Below, piece after piece: positions 44,210-53,154 of a stretch of 64,000 nucleotides of DNA (its first letter is position 1; each line of letters starts with the position of its first letter). A program made the position numbers and the translations under genes. Where the stretch lies: contig RKQB01000005.1 of the NCBI GenBank assembly GCA_003797895.1, positions 248,001-312,000 on the forward strand, in the 5' to 3' direction. Source of the DNA: Cyclobacteriaceae bacterium YHN15 (GTDB lineage: Bacteria; Bacteroidota; Bacteroidia; Cytophagales; Cyclobacteriaceae). A model generated the notes under the pieces. That model ran no database searches, was not told the DNA's origin, and worked only from the letters and a program-made list of their open reading frames with translations.

Positions 44210-46435
44210 ATGGAACAAATGTTTATTTATGTGGTCCCATTGTTGGGGATTATTGGCCTAATCGTAATGGCAATTAAATCGTCCTGGGTAACCAAACAGG
44301 AAACTGGAGACGAGAACATGGTGGAATTGGCAGGACATATTGCCAAAGGAGCCATGGCATTTTTGAAAGCGGAGTGGAAAATACTTGGATATTTTGTAGT
44401 TATAGCCGCTATTATTTTAGGATGGTCAGGAACCCTAGTGGAAACCTCAAGTCCAGTCATTGCCATTTCATTTATAATTGGTGCTGTACTTTCTGCATTT
44501 GCGGGGTATATGGGCATGAACATCGCCACCAAAGCCAATATAAGAACCACACAAGCAGCAAAAACAAGCCTGAAAAAAGCCCTAAACGTTTCATTTACCG
44601 GAGGATCTGTGATGGGACTTGGTGTTGCAGGTTTAGCTGTTTTGGGTATGGGGTCCTTGTTTATAGTATTCTACAATATGTTTGTACTCTCCACAGGAGG
44701 AGATGTCAATGGAAAGGCCATGGAAACGGCTTTGGAAGTATTGGCAGGTTTTTCTTTAGGTGCTGAATCAATTGCACTTTTTGCTCGTGTGGGTGGTGGT
44801 ATATACACTAAGGCGGCAGATGTTGGTGCAGATCTTGTAGGAAAAGTGGAAGCAGGGATTCCTGAAGATGATGTTAGAAACCCGGCTACCATAGCAGATA
44901 ATGTAGGGGATAATGTGGGGGATGTTGCCGGAATGGGTGCTGACCTTTTCGGTTCCTATGTGGCCACGATTTTGGCTTCCATGGTATTGGGTAGAGAAAT
45001 TGTATCAGCTGATAATTTCGGAGGAATTGCACCTGTTTTGTTGCCTTTGGTTATTGCAGGTTTGGGTTTGATTTTTTCTATAGTAGGAACCTTCTTCGTT
45101 AAGATCGCCAAAGACACTGATAGTGTTCAGGCAGCTTTGAATAAAGGAAACTGGATTTCCATTTTGTTGACTGTTGCAGCATCTTATCCATTAATCATGT
45201 ATATGTTGCCCGATGGTGATTTGATTTTGTCCAGAGGAGGATCCATTGTGTTTACCAAAATGGGAGTTTTTGGTGCCGTGGTTATTGGTTTGATTGTAGG
45301 TGCCTTGATGAGTATGATTACAGAGTACTATACTTCAATGGGTAAACGTCCCGTTAATTCCATCATCAAACAATCCTCTACAGGTCATGCTACCAATATC
45401 ATCGGAGGCCTTTCTGTAGGGATGGAATCCACTGTTGCCCCGATTTTGGTTTTAGCAGCCGGTATTTACACTTCATTTTTGGCAGCGGGCTTATATGGTG
45501 TGGCAATTGCAGCAGCAGGTATGATGGCGACGACAGCGATGCAGTTGGCGATTGATGCCTTTGGTCCCATTGCAGATAATGCAGGTGGTATTGCTGAAAT
45601 GTCAGGTTTGCCTAAAGAAGTGAGAGAAAGAACAGATATCTTAGATGCTGTCGGAAACACTACTGCAGCATCAGGTAAAGGATTTGCGATTGCTTCCGCA
45701 GCATTGACCGCTTTGGCATTGTTTGCAGCTTATGTAGGAATTGCAGGTATTGATTCCATTGATATTTACAAGGCAGATGTATTGGCCGGTCTTTTTGTAG
45801 GCGCTATGATTCCATTTATTTTCTCCTCTTTGGCGATCGCGGCTGTTGGCCGTGCTGCTATGGATATGGTAAACGAGGTTAGAAGACAATTCAGGGAAAT
45901 ACCTGGAATCATGGAATACAAAGCCAAGCCGGAATATGAAAAATGTGTGGAAATATCCACTAAGGCATCATTGAGGGAAATGGTTGCCCCTGGTGCCATT
46001 GCTTTATTGACACCGATTATTGTTGGATTTACGTTTGGACCTGAAGTATTGGGCGGTACATTGGCAGGTATTACTGTATCCGGAGTTTTGATGGGTATTT
46101 TCCAAAACAATGCCGGTGGTGCATGGGATAATGCCAAGAAATCCTTTGAAAAAGGGGTGATGATTGATGGTGTGATGCAATACAAAGGATCTGATGCCCA
46201 CAAGGCTTCCGTAACTGGTGACACAGTTGGAGATCCATTCAAAGACACCTCGGGACCATCTATGAATATCCTGATTAAATTGACATCTATTGTGGCCTTG
46301 GTCATTGCTCCTCATATTTCCAACAACCCACACCACAGCCAAGCCAATATGGAAAAGGTGGAGGTGAAAAAAGAAATTACCTTTGAGGATGGAAAGAAAA
46401 TTGAGAAAATCGAAGAGATTGTCATAAACAATTAA
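44210..46435 (+). CDS. hppA: K+-dependent-type membrane pyrophosphatase
   Basis: Membrane-bound pyrophosphatase coupling PPi hydrolysis to H+ or Na+ pumping; about 16 TM segments in 741 residues. Substrate-site motifs: [37 protein letters not shown], the second acidic loop [20 protein letters not shown], and [14 protein letters not shown]. The [13 protein letters not shown] block has Ala where K+-independent enzymes carry Lys, so this is the K+-dependent class. Whether it moves Na+ or H+ cannot be decided by eye. ATG at 44210 follows a consensus promoter; upstream in-frame TTG is less likely. The C-terminal tail is unusually charged ([20 protein letters not shown]). Confidence 0.95.
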   Translation: MEQMFIYVVPLLGIIGLIVMAIKSSWVTKQETGDENMVELAGHIAKGAMAFLKAEWKILGYFVVIAAIILGWSGTLVETSSPVIAISFIIGAVLSAFAGYMGMNIATKANIRTTQAAKTSLKKALNVSFTGGSVMGLGVAGLAVLGMGSLFIVFYNMFVLSTGGDVNGKAMETALEVLAGFSLGAESIALFARVGGGIYTKAADVGADLVGKVEAGIPEDDVRNPATIADNVGDNVGDVAGMGADLFGSYVATILASMVLGREIVSADNFGGIAPVLLPLVIAGLGLIFSIVGTFFVKIAKDTDSVQAALNKGNWISILLTVAASYPLIMYMLPDGDLILSRGGSIVFTKMGVFGAVVIGLIVGALMSMITEYYTSMGKRPVNSIIKQSSTGHATNIIGGLSVGMESTVAPILVLAAGIYTSFLAAGLYGVAIAAAGMMATTAMQLAIDAFGPIADNAGGIAEMSGLPKEVRERTDILDAVGNTTAASGKGFAIASAALTALALFAAYVGIAGIDSIDIYKADVLAGLFVGAMIPFIFSSLAIAAVGRAAMDMVNEVRRQFREIPGIMEYKAKPEYEKCVEISTKASLREMVAPGAIALLTPIIVGFTFGPEVLGGTLAGITVSGVLMGIFQNNAGGAWDNAKKSFEKGVMIDGVMQYKGSDAHKASVTGDTVGDPFKDTSGPSMNILIKLTSIVALVIAPHISNNPHHSQANMEKVEVKKEITFEDGKKIEKIEEIVINN

Positions 46436-46457
46436 TCCCATAAATATATTAGACTGG

Positions 46458-46489
46458 AAGCCCTTGGTTTTTTTACCAAGGGCTTTTTT
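46458..46489 (+). terminator. Strong terminator after hppA
   Basis: AAGCCCTTGGT (46458-46468) and ACCAAGGGCTT (46475-46485) pair perfectly over 11 bp with a six-T loop, followed by TTTTG. Confidence 0.93.
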
Positions 46490-46527
46490 GTTATATTTTA
46501 AAACAATTTGACCAACCTGATTTAGAT

Positions 46528-48615
46528 ATGAAAAAGACTCCCTTGTTTTTATTCCTCTTTTTATGGTGCAGTTTCTGTTTTGCACAATCCTTCACCATGG
46601 AGCAGATTTCTTCTTTTCCATTCCCGTCTGAGCTGGTCACTTCTTCTGAAGGAAACAAAATGGCCTGGGCAATGAATGAAAAAGGCTTGAGAAATGTCTA
46701 TGTGGCACAGGCACCTGATTTTAACCCAAGAAAAATAACTGATTTCAATGAAGATAATGGACAGGAGATCAGTAGTTTGCAATTTTCAGAAGATGGCAAT
46801 TTTCTTATTTGCGTCAGGGGAGGGGAGCATGGCAGCAACTGGGATTATAATTTGGGAATAAATCCATCCCAGGAGCGGTTTATGCCTAAAGTGGAAATCT
46901 GGAAAGTATCATTTATGGGAGGTAGTGCAGAAATGTTGGCAGAAGGGGATGAACCTGTAGTTTCACCTGATAACCAAACCATTGCTTTTGTCAAAAATAA
47001 GCAGGTATGGACTGTTTCAAATGATAAAAAACCAGAGCAATTATTTGAAGTCAAAGGTGCTGTCGGATCCTTAAGTTGGTCACCTGACGGAAAACTCCTA
47101 CTATTTAATGTGAACAGGACCAGCCATTCTTTGATCGGAATATATGATTTGGCTGGTCAAACAATTCGGTATTTATCCCCATCTTTCAGCAGGGATTCCA
47201 GTCCCAAATGGTCTCCTGAAGGGAATAAAGTGGCCTTTATAAGGAGACCGGGAGGAAAAGGAGAGCCGCAGCCTATCCTGGAACAAAGGCACAATCCTTG
47301 GGAAATATGGGTGGCAGATGTAGCTACTGGCAATGGAAATATGAGATGGAAAGCAGGAGAAACTCTCCGGGGATCCATTTCAACCACACATGGAGGTGCG
47401 AATCTTAATTGGGGAGCTGATAATACCCTGATTTATTTATCCTATGAGGATGGATGGCCCCATCTGTATGCAATGAATGCTGATTCAGGGCCATCCAGGC
47501 AATTGACAAAGGGAGAGTTTATGGTAGAACATGTGCGACTTGGCCCTGACAAAAGATCTATCGTATTTTCAGCAAATACAGGCCCTGATGTGGAAGATAT
47601 TGATAGAAGACATATTGGTAGCGTATTTATTCAGGGAGGAGACATGGAATTGATTACCAAAGGATCAGGTATTGAAGCCATGCCTGCCGTTTTATCGGAT
47701 AACCGACATATTGCCTATTTCTCCTCTACAGCGACGCGACCCTTATTGCCGGCAATCATGGACAGGGAAAATTCGGTTGAAAAATTGATCGGAAAAAACT
47801 TCTTGCCTTCTGACTTTCCACCGCAATTGGTCACTCCCAAACAAGTGGTATTTAAATCACCTGATGGATTGACCATACATGGGCAACTTTTTGAAAAGGA
47901 GGGCGGACCTTCGAAAAAACCGGCCATTGTTTTCGTGCATGGCGGACCTCAGCGACAAATGCTTCTCGGCTGGCATTATGGCGATTATTATTCCAATACC
48001 TATGCGGTCAATCAATACCTGGCAGATTTGGGTTTTGTGGTTTTGGCTGTCAATTTCCGATTGGGAATTGGTTATGGTTATGAATTCCATAAACCTGCCA
48101 GGACCTATTGGCAAGGGGCAGAGGAATACCTTGATGTAAAGGCAGCGGGAGATTATCTAGCTGAACTGCCACAAGTGGACAACAAAAGAATTGGAATATA
48201 TGGTGGATCCTATGGGGGATACCTGACGGCCATGGCTTTGGCGAAAGATTCCGATTTATTTTCGGTGGGAGTGGATATACATGGAGTGCACGAATTGTCC
48301 AGTAGATTGGAAATGCCTGATGGATTTGAGAAAGCTCCTGATTTCGAAAAAGCTCAGAGAACTGCATTTTTTTCTTCTCCTTTGGCATACCTGGATACCT
48401 GGACTTCCCCGGTTTTATTTATTCATGGGGATGATGACAGAAATGTGCAGGTGAGTCAAACCACAGACTTGATCAGGAGGTTTGAGGAGCGGAAATTGCC
48501 TTTTGAATATTTGATTATTCCTGATGATTCCCATCATTGGATGAGGTTTTCCAATTTAGTCAAGGTCAATCAGGCCACGGCTGATTTTCTCAAAAAGCAT
48601 CTTAAACCTGAATAA
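46528..48615 (+). CDS. Secreted S9 family (prolyl oligopeptidase-type) peptidase
   Basis: Exported serine peptidase of 695 residues. The signal peptide ends near FCFAQS. Residues about 30-410 are a PD40/TolB-like beta-propeller (SWSPDGKLLLFNVNR, PKWSPEGNKVAFIRRPGG). The C-terminal alpha/beta-hydrolase has the oxyanion segment VFVHGGPQRQ, nucleophile GIYGGSYGGYLTAM, the Asp in FIHGDDDRNVQVSQ and the His in DDSHHWMRF. Family members cleave oligopeptides, often dipeptides from the N-terminus. Likely periplasmic and used for peptide nutrition. Single gene after the hppA terminator. Confidence 0.92.
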   Translation: MKKTPLFLFLFLWCSFCFAQSFTMEQISSFPFPSELVTSSEGNKMAWAMNEKGLRNVYVAQAPDFNPRKITDFNEDNGQEISSLQFSEDGNFLICVRGGEHGSNWDYNLGINPSQERFMPKVEIWKVSFMGGSAEMLAEGDEPVVSPDNQTIAFVKNKQVWTVSNDKKPEQLFEVKGAVGSLSWSPDGKLLLFNVNRTSHSLIGIYDLAGQTIRYLSPSFSRDSSPKWSPEGNKVAFIRRPGGKGEPQPILEQRHNPWEIWVADVATGNGNMRWKAGETLRGSISTTHGGANLNWGADNTLIYLSYEDGWPHLYAMNADSGPSRQLTKGEFMVEHVRLGPDKRSIVFSANTGPDVEDIDRRHIGSVFIQGGDMELITKGSGIEAMPAVLSDNRHIAYFSSTATRPLLPAIMDRENSVEKLIGKNFLPSDFPPQLVTPKQVVFKSPDGLTIHGQLFEKEGGPSKKPAIVFVHGGPQRQMLLGWHYGDYYSNTYAVNQYLADLGFVVLAVNFRLGIGYGYEFHKPARTYWQGAEEYLDVKAAGDYLAELPQVDNKRIGIYGGSYGGYLTAMALAKDSDLFSVGVDIHGVHELSSRLEMPDGFEKAPDFEKAQRTAFFSSPLAYLDTWTSPVLFIHGDDDRNVQVSQTTDLIRRFEERKLPFEYLIIPDDSHHWMRFSNLVKVNQATADFLKKHLKPE

Positions 48616-48627
48616 TTTGGTTCATTA

Positions 48628-49728
48628 TTACTTTATATCAAGATTGAACTCGACCTGGGTGACTTCAAATTCCGCCCAGGTCCAATCTTCATTTTCCAGT
48701 TTCCAATTGGCATTGCATTTACTGGGTAAGGTGATTCCATTAAATTCCTGATGTTCCAGGGCTTTGGCTGTCCAAAGGTGTTTTTTGGCATCCTTGCCGC
48801 TGCCCATGTACCTTTCGGCCACAAACTGGGTGAACCTTCCATTTTCATCAAAGTAAAAAATTCCTGATCCTGTGGTGTTTTTGTACCTTAATGTGGCTTT
48901 TGCCGTGTTTTGATCAATCTCTTCCCAAGTGATATACGCCATCAGTGCAGCTGTGGGATTCCATACGATTTCACCCAAATAACGCTGCAGTGCACTTTCA
49001 TTGATCTGAGGGTTAAAACCATCTTTTGCCACAGGAAACAGGGACAGTAATTTGAATAACATTTCACCTTCTCCATCGATGAATTTATCTCTGCCAAAAG
49101 CATAAAGAAGGGGCATCATTTTCATATCGGCTGTCCAAACAAAAGCGGGAGGAAATGTGGTACTGAACTGTTCTGCCTGTGCCGGATACCACTTCTTTTG
49201 ACTGGGGTCCAGTTTTATGTGGTAATTCTGTACCATTTTCATGGAATGAATCGGTGGTTTTTCCATGATTCCTGATTGTTTCAACCACCTCTGAACAGCA
49301 ATGGGAAGGGATTGAATGGATTTTTCGTTGATGGGAGATAAGGTCTTTTCGATGGAATCAGAAAGTATGCTATCTACTTCTTCATTTACTTTATTTTGGA
49401 AAATGAATTGAGCAAAAGCTACTATGGCCACCATTAAAATCAAAGCATTCGGAATTGAACCAAATTTTGCATCCGTCCAAAAAACCACAATCAATATCTG
49501 CGAGAATACAATTCCTGAAAATGCAAAAAGCCACCAAAGGGGATGGTCAATCACAAATAATATGGCTGCTGAAATCAATATCAGGGTGGCTCCAAGCCAG
49601 ATCAGTCCCATCGATTTACTGATCGAAAGGGTAAATTCTTTCAGTTCTAAGATTTGAAAACCTTTTAAAAAGCCAAGGAGATGAATGAGGGCATGAAACA
49701 GGATGAGGAGGAAAAAAAAGATTTTCAT
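48628..49728 (-). CDS. Membrane protein with DUF6544-like domain
   Basis: Protein of 366 residues. Four hydrophobic segments lie in the first 120 residues (MKIFFFLLILFHALIHLLGF, LIWLGATLILISAAILFVI, WWLFAFSGIVFSQILIVVFW, IPNALILMVAIVAFAQFIF). Residues about 145-366 are a soluble domain with RWLKQSGIMEKPPIHSMKM, EMLFKLLSLFPVAKDG, FYFDENGRFTQFVAERYMG and GITLPSKCNANWKLENEDW, which resembles DUF6544/DUF6920 proteins of unknown function. It converges on the S9 peptidase gene with 12 bases between the stops and is divergent from the unknown gene at 49.9 kb. Confidence 0.72.
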   Translation of the reverse strand: MKIFFFLLILFHALIHLLGFLKGFQILELKEFTLSISKSMGLIWLGATLILISAAILFVIDHPLWWLFAFSGIVFSQILIVVFWTDAKFGSIPNALILMVAIVAFAQFIFQNKVNEEVDSILSDSIEKTLSPINEKSIQSLPIAVQRWLKQSGIMEKPPIHSMKMVQNYHIKLDPSQKKWYPAQAEQFSTTFPPAFVWTADMKMMPLLYAFGRDKFIDGEGEMLFKLLSLFPVAKDGFNPQINESALQRYLGEIVWNPTAALMAYITWEEIDQNTAKATLRYKNTTGSGIFYFDENGRFTQFVAERYMGSGKDAKKHLWTAKALEHQEFNGITLPSKCNANWKLENEDWTWAEFEVTQVEFNLDIK

Positions 49729-49935
49729 GATTCTTCAGATTAGTTATCTAAAGATACCAGGATCATGATTTTATAAACCTGATAAAGGTCATGAATTGTC
49801 TTGATTTTTATTCCTTCTTTCCGAATCAGAATGATCTAATTTTGAGATACTTAGTCAAAAATGCTTTGTAAGGCTTGGTCTTGGCAGTATCATTTTAAGT
49901 TTCATTTCATGTTCTCCAAATAAACAAAGAAATTC

Positions 49936-51015
49936 ATGTCTCATTCAGCAGTTATTTATGAACAGGGGGAATTACCGCTAATCAATCCCTTCGAATTCAA
50001 TATTGATCCCATGGAAAGGCTCTTGTTGGTCAATATTGAAAACGACTTGGATACTACCTACAAAGGATTCGAACCTCAATATTTTAATGATGAGATCAAC
50101 GGAAAAGGTTTGCTTGTCATTGCATGGAGACTGGATATGAAAGTGGATTTGTATTATGAAAAAGGATTGACTTTAAATCCGGCAAAATATGACATTGCAG
50201 GTAATGGTCTTTGTACCATGAAGGAGGTTAAGTTTGAAAAGGATAAATTTCAGATAAGTGAAGCCGGAGTTCAGGCTGACATCGTGTTTGAAGATCACCA
50301 GAATAGGAGGATAGAAATCAAAGTAATTGAGAATCATCATAAGCCTAGAAAGCCCTTTGGTTTGTTGGTCCCGATGGGAGATGCGGCAAGTCACCCCTCT
50401 GCCATGCCACTGGTCTATTTACATGACTTTTATTTTGTGAGAAGAAATAAAACGGACGCCTACCTGAAAATCGATGGTAAACAACATAAAATTGATAAAT
50501 TTCCCTTTCCCTTGGATGGCACCTGGATGTATTTTATGCGGTATTCGCCTGATACCTTCATAGTTACTTTTAATCCTTCAAAATCAGGAGTTTTAACAGA
50601 GAAAGTAAAGGGTGAAAGGGATTTAAAGCTACAGGCCAACAGAAATGCCAAGGAGATCAAAAGTATGATTCGAAAAAGAGATGATCATCAGGTGGAACTA
50701 AGTTTTGATCCCCCCTTTCCGCAAGTCAATTTATTAAAAGAAGGTGTAGATGTAGAGGGAACCTTTGAAATACATGCGCATATTTCCACTGGAAAAATAA
50801 CAGGAAAGTATTGGGTAAAAAAAAATCAGGAGAAGGTAAATATCTTATTGCAACCAATAGGAGGTTGGCAACCCAATGAGAAAAAGATGGCTATTAGGTT
50901 GCTATATGCCGTTGCCAAGATTTTTAAGCATTGGCCTAAAACCTATTTATGGTCAGCACAAATAAGCCAAGATGGAGATAACTGGCAAATGGTCTCAAAA
51001 TGGGAACGGATTTAG
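49936..51015 (+). CDS. Hypothetical protein, 359 aa
   Basis: I do not recognise this family. There is no signal peptide or TM segment, so it is cytoplasmic. The sequence is rich in beta-type segments with many Lys/Asp/Glu residues. Internal landmarks are LLVNIENDLDTTYKGFEPQY, LVIAWRLDMKVDLYYEKGLT, GLLVPMGDAASHPSAMPLVY, LHDFYFVRRNKTDAYLKIDG and KFPFPLDGTWMYFMRYSP. The layout (two similar beta-rich halves with a DGxxHKIDKFPFPLDG-like turn) suggests a lipocalin- or hydratase-like beta barrel, but this is only an impression. It converges on the GH57-like gene (19-base gap). Confidence 0.7.
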   Translation: MSHSAVIYEQGELPLINPFEFNIDPMERLLLVNIENDLDTTYKGFEPQYFNDEINGKGLLVIAWRLDMKVDLYYEKGLTLNPAKYDIAGNGLCTMKEVKFEKDKFQISEAGVQADIVFEDHQNRRIEIKVIENHHKPRKPFGLLVPMGDAASHPSAMPLVYLHDFYFVRRNKTDAYLKIDGKQHKIDKFPFPLDGTWMYFMRYSPDTFIVTFNPSKSGVLTEKVKGERDLKLQANRNAKEIKSMIRKRDDHQVELSFDPPFPQVNLLKEGVDVEGTFEIHAHISTGKITGKYWVKKNQEKVNILLQPIGGWQPNEKKMAIRLLYAVAKIFKHWPKTYLWSAQISQDGDNWQMVSKWERI

Positions 51016-51034
51016 ATTTATTCATTCAAATCGT

Positions 51035-52291
51035 TTAAAATAGTCTGTTGAACTGTTCCGAATTAAGGATTGGAGAATGTTTTCCTTCCCATGTTTTTGG
51101 ATTTTCATCTGTGCCATCAAACTTTGCATTGCCATGTATTAAGGTTTGTTCGACTCTTTGGGTAAAATCCTGTAATATATTCCTAAAGTTGATATAGGAT
51201 TGAACAGCATGGTTTTTTTCAGTATCTACATTGTTTACTGCCTGTAGTTCGTTAAAAAATCCCTGATCCTGTAAGTAAAACCAAGTCTTAATTATGCCTT
51301 TATTTTTGGTCTGGTAAACCTTCTCCTTTAATTGATTCAAAAGTGTCAGGATTTCACTTTGGAAAATATTCAATTCTTGTTGGTTTAATTCATTTTTTAC
51401 ACCTTCATCAATTAGTGAAATCGGAACGCTTTCACTTTCGGTTTTATAAATCAGTTCAGAAGGTGTACAAAATCCGATTCCCTCTTTTCTTGCTTTTTTT
51501 GGTAGTTTTTTAATGAAATCCAATAAAAAAGATTCTTTGATATTTTCTGAAATTAGGTTACTGTAATCCAAGGCAATACAAATAACCTCATCTTCATGTG
51601 GTAATTCTTTTACCCAGTTTAAAAAGGAGTCTATATCAATTTTATTTTGCCTTTCACTTCCCAACAGTGGCAAAGAGAAATCATTGAGCACCAAATTTTT
51701 TATTGATAAGACTTTTATAGGATTGTTGTTCCCTGCCTGATAAACACAGCATGGTAAATTTTTGGTTTTGGAAAGCAAGGTATTGAACTGTAACAATACC
51801 TTAAAGCCAAGATCAGGCAAAATTGAGGAGAGCAGGGATATGGAATATCCGGAAATATTCAGAAAAGCTTTTGGAACTTGACCAAAAATATTCCAGACTT
51901 TTTGCTTTTGGATCAGCGTTTGTTCCCGGAACTCTTTCTGGTACTTTTTTGATAAAACTGAATGGGAATAAGTGTCGGACAAAAATTCAATATAGCCAAA
52001 CTCGTTCATTTTTTTCAGATCCCTGATCATTTCCGGAGCAGCATATTCCAAGAGGTCCAAAGTGCTGCCTGAGAAGGAAAAACTGACTTTAAAATGATCT
52101 CCTCCTCCATTTTGAAAGATATCCATCAAAACCTTATTCACCGGAGCGAATTTATTTTTCACCAAGTTTTGGATCAGATCACAATTTGATGATTCATTGA
52201 AATATGCGCTGGATTTTCCTATATCATAAAATCGGTAATGGTTTAGGATTAGAGGTTGATGACTATATAATACCAGACAAATAGATTTCAC
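51035..52291 (-). CDS. GH57 alpha-amylase-like protein lacking the catalytic nucleophile
   Basis: Cytoplasmic protein of 418 residues with the GH57 layout: LVLYSHQPLILNHYRFYDIG (N-terminal His-Gln-Pro block), FAPVNKVLMDIF, KVSFSFSGSTLDLLEYAAPE, GYIEFLSDTYSHSVLS, then IFGQVPKAFLNISGYSISLL. In active Bacteroidota GH57 enzymes the last block contains the Glu nucleophile (pattern FRNTELIY); here it reads FLNISGYS, with Ser147 at the Glu position. The acid/base Asp appears kept (ALDYSNL, Asp242). GH57-like homologues that lost catalytic residues have been described before in Bacteroidota. So this is probably a non-hydrolytic glucan-binding or regulatory protein. No glycogen synthase gene is adjacent. 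Confidence 0.75.
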   Translation of the reverse strand: MKSICLVLYSHQPLILNHYRFYDIGKSSAYFNESSNCDLIQNLVKNKFAPVNKVLMDIFQNGGGDHFKVSFSFSGSTLDLLEYAAPEMIRDLKKMNEFGYIEFLSDTYSHSVLSKKYQKEFREQTLIQKQKVWNIFGQVPKAFLNISGYSISLLSSILPDLGFKVLLQFNTLLSKTKNLPCCVYQAGNNNPIKVLSIKNLVLNDFSLPLLGSERQNKIDIDSFLNWVKELPHEDEVICIALDYSNLISENIKESFLLDFIKKLPKKARKEGIGFCTPSELIYKTESESVPISLIDEGVKNELNQQELNIFQSEILTLLNQLKEKVYQTKNKGIIKTWFYLQDQGFFNELQAVNNVDTEKNHAVQSYINFRNILQDFTQRVEQTLIHGNAKFDGTDENPKTWEGKHSPILNSEQFNRLF

Positions 52292-52516
52292 GGCCTTGAT
52301 TATTTAGGAGTTACAATAGAAAACAGAATAGTAATGCATCTTTATCCGATAAAAAATATACCGGAACCATAATTCTACCAAGTCTGTGGGTAATGGTAAA
52401 GGTCAAAAAGTAAAGGTTGGTTTTAACCTGGATTTTGTATTAGGATCCCTAATACATAATTCGTGTTCAAGTAGCTAACTTATTTTCAATAATAACGGAT
52501 TTAATCCTGTATTCAT

Positions 52517-52530
52517 ATGACTTAAGTCAT
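52517..52530. promoter_or_regulatory. Palindrome with Crp/Fnr operator geometry
   Basis: ATGACTTAAGTCAT is a perfect 14-bp palindrome. Its TGA-N6-TCA spacing is that of Crp/Fnr-type operators. It lies 226 bases upstream of the GH57-like gene start. A Crp/Fnr regulator is encoded at 25.1 kb, but any link is inference. Confidence 0.4.
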
Positions 52531-52630
52531 GTTTAACAAAAAAATAATATGGTTTTAAATAGGAGTAAGAACCAACATCCCCATGGGCAATTGATTTTTT
52601 TTCTGTCTCGATCAAGAAGTTAACTACGCC

Positions 52631-52663
52631 CATTTGTCCAGTTTCTTGGAAACTGGACAAATG
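52631..52663. repeat. Perfect 15-bp inverted repeat (hairpin)
   Basis: CATTTGTCCAGTTTC (52631-52645) and GAAACTGGACAAATG (52649-52663) are exact reverse complements around TTG. It lies 39 bases past the DUF302 stop codon on that gene's strand. No T-run follows on either strand, so it is a stable RNA hairpin or a protein-binding palindrome rather than a standard terminator. Confidence 0.75.
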
Positions 52664-52701
52664 ATTGAAAATAAATGAAAATTATTTTATTAAAAAGATG
52701 T

Positions 52702-53094
52702 CTAGTTGACACTGGCAACTACCCTGGCCAGTTTTTCACTTACCTCAGTGGCCAAAGGTTTGATGTCAGGACTACCCATTCCAGCCATGGCAGCAATAGG
52801 TTCTATGGCAGAAATTTCAATTTTACCTGAATCCAGTTCACGTAAACTTACATTACATGGAAGCATGGCACTCATATTCGGGTCAATAGATAGGACTTTA
52901 TCAGCAAAGACAGGATTACAAGCTCCCAATATCAGGAATGGTTTATATTCCTTATCCAGTTTTTTCTTCATGGTGGCCTTAATGTCTATTTCGGTCAGCA
53001 CGCCGAAACCTTCGGTTTTTAGTGCTTCAATTACTTTTTCCTTCAGTTGAGCAAAATCCTGTTTTTCGACTTCTTTGGATATGTGGTATGCCAT
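52702..53094 (-). CDS. DUF302 domain protein
   Basis: Cytoplasmic protein of 130 residues, a single DUF302 domain: MAYHISKEVEKQDFAQLKEK, GFGVLTEIDIKATMKKKLDKE, PFLILGACNPVFADKVL (conserved Cys) and SAMLPCNVSLREL with a second Cys. The function of DUF302 is unknown; in Bacteroidota it commonly sits with sulfur-handling genes such as rhodaneses and YeeE-type transporters. ATG at 53094 was chosen because it starts the domain; the frame extends 12 codons upstream. A 25-bp dyad (53126-53150) lies 31 bases upstream and may be its operator. Confidence 0.88.
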   Translation of the reverse strand: MAYHISKEVEKQDFAQLKEKVIEALKTEGFGVLTEIDIKATMKKKLDKEYKPFLILGACNPVFADKVLSIDPNMSAMLPCNVSLRELDSGKIEISAIEPIAAMAGMGSPDIKPLATEVSEKLARVVASVN

Positions 53095-53125
53095 TTTTTC
53101 TTTATTTTTATTTGAATCCAATTTA

Positions 53126-53150
53126 CACAATTTAAACTGTTCAAATTGTG
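53126..53150. promoter_or_regulatory. 25-bp dyad upstream of the DUF302 gene, candidate operator
   Basis: Arms CACAATTT (53126-53133) and AAATTGTG (53143-53150) are exact complements. The inner AAC and GTT also pair, so 11 of 12 position pairs match with one central base. It lies in the 60-base gap between the DUF302 start and the truncated transporter ORF. Confidence 0.6.
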
Positions 53151-53154
53151 ATTC

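Larger units (their letters stand above)
52292..52701. other. Intergenic region with two strong palindromes
   Basis: 410 bases upstream of the GH57-like gene and downstream of the DUF302 gene. It contains the palindrome ATGACTTAAGTCAT (52517-52530) and a perfect 15-bp hairpin at 52631-52663. I see no credible gene; the one ORF of about 60 codons (52475-52660, minus) has no family-like sequence. Confidence 0.55.

Noticed and set aside
45766..46305. 179-codon open frame on the minus strand inside hppA
   Set aside because: Antisense shadow of the pyrophosphatase; no independent start, promoter or homology.
52475..52660. 61-codon minus-strand frame between the DUF302 and GH57-like genes
   Set aside because: Contains half of the 15-bp hairpin as coding sequence and shows no domain; more likely non-coding.
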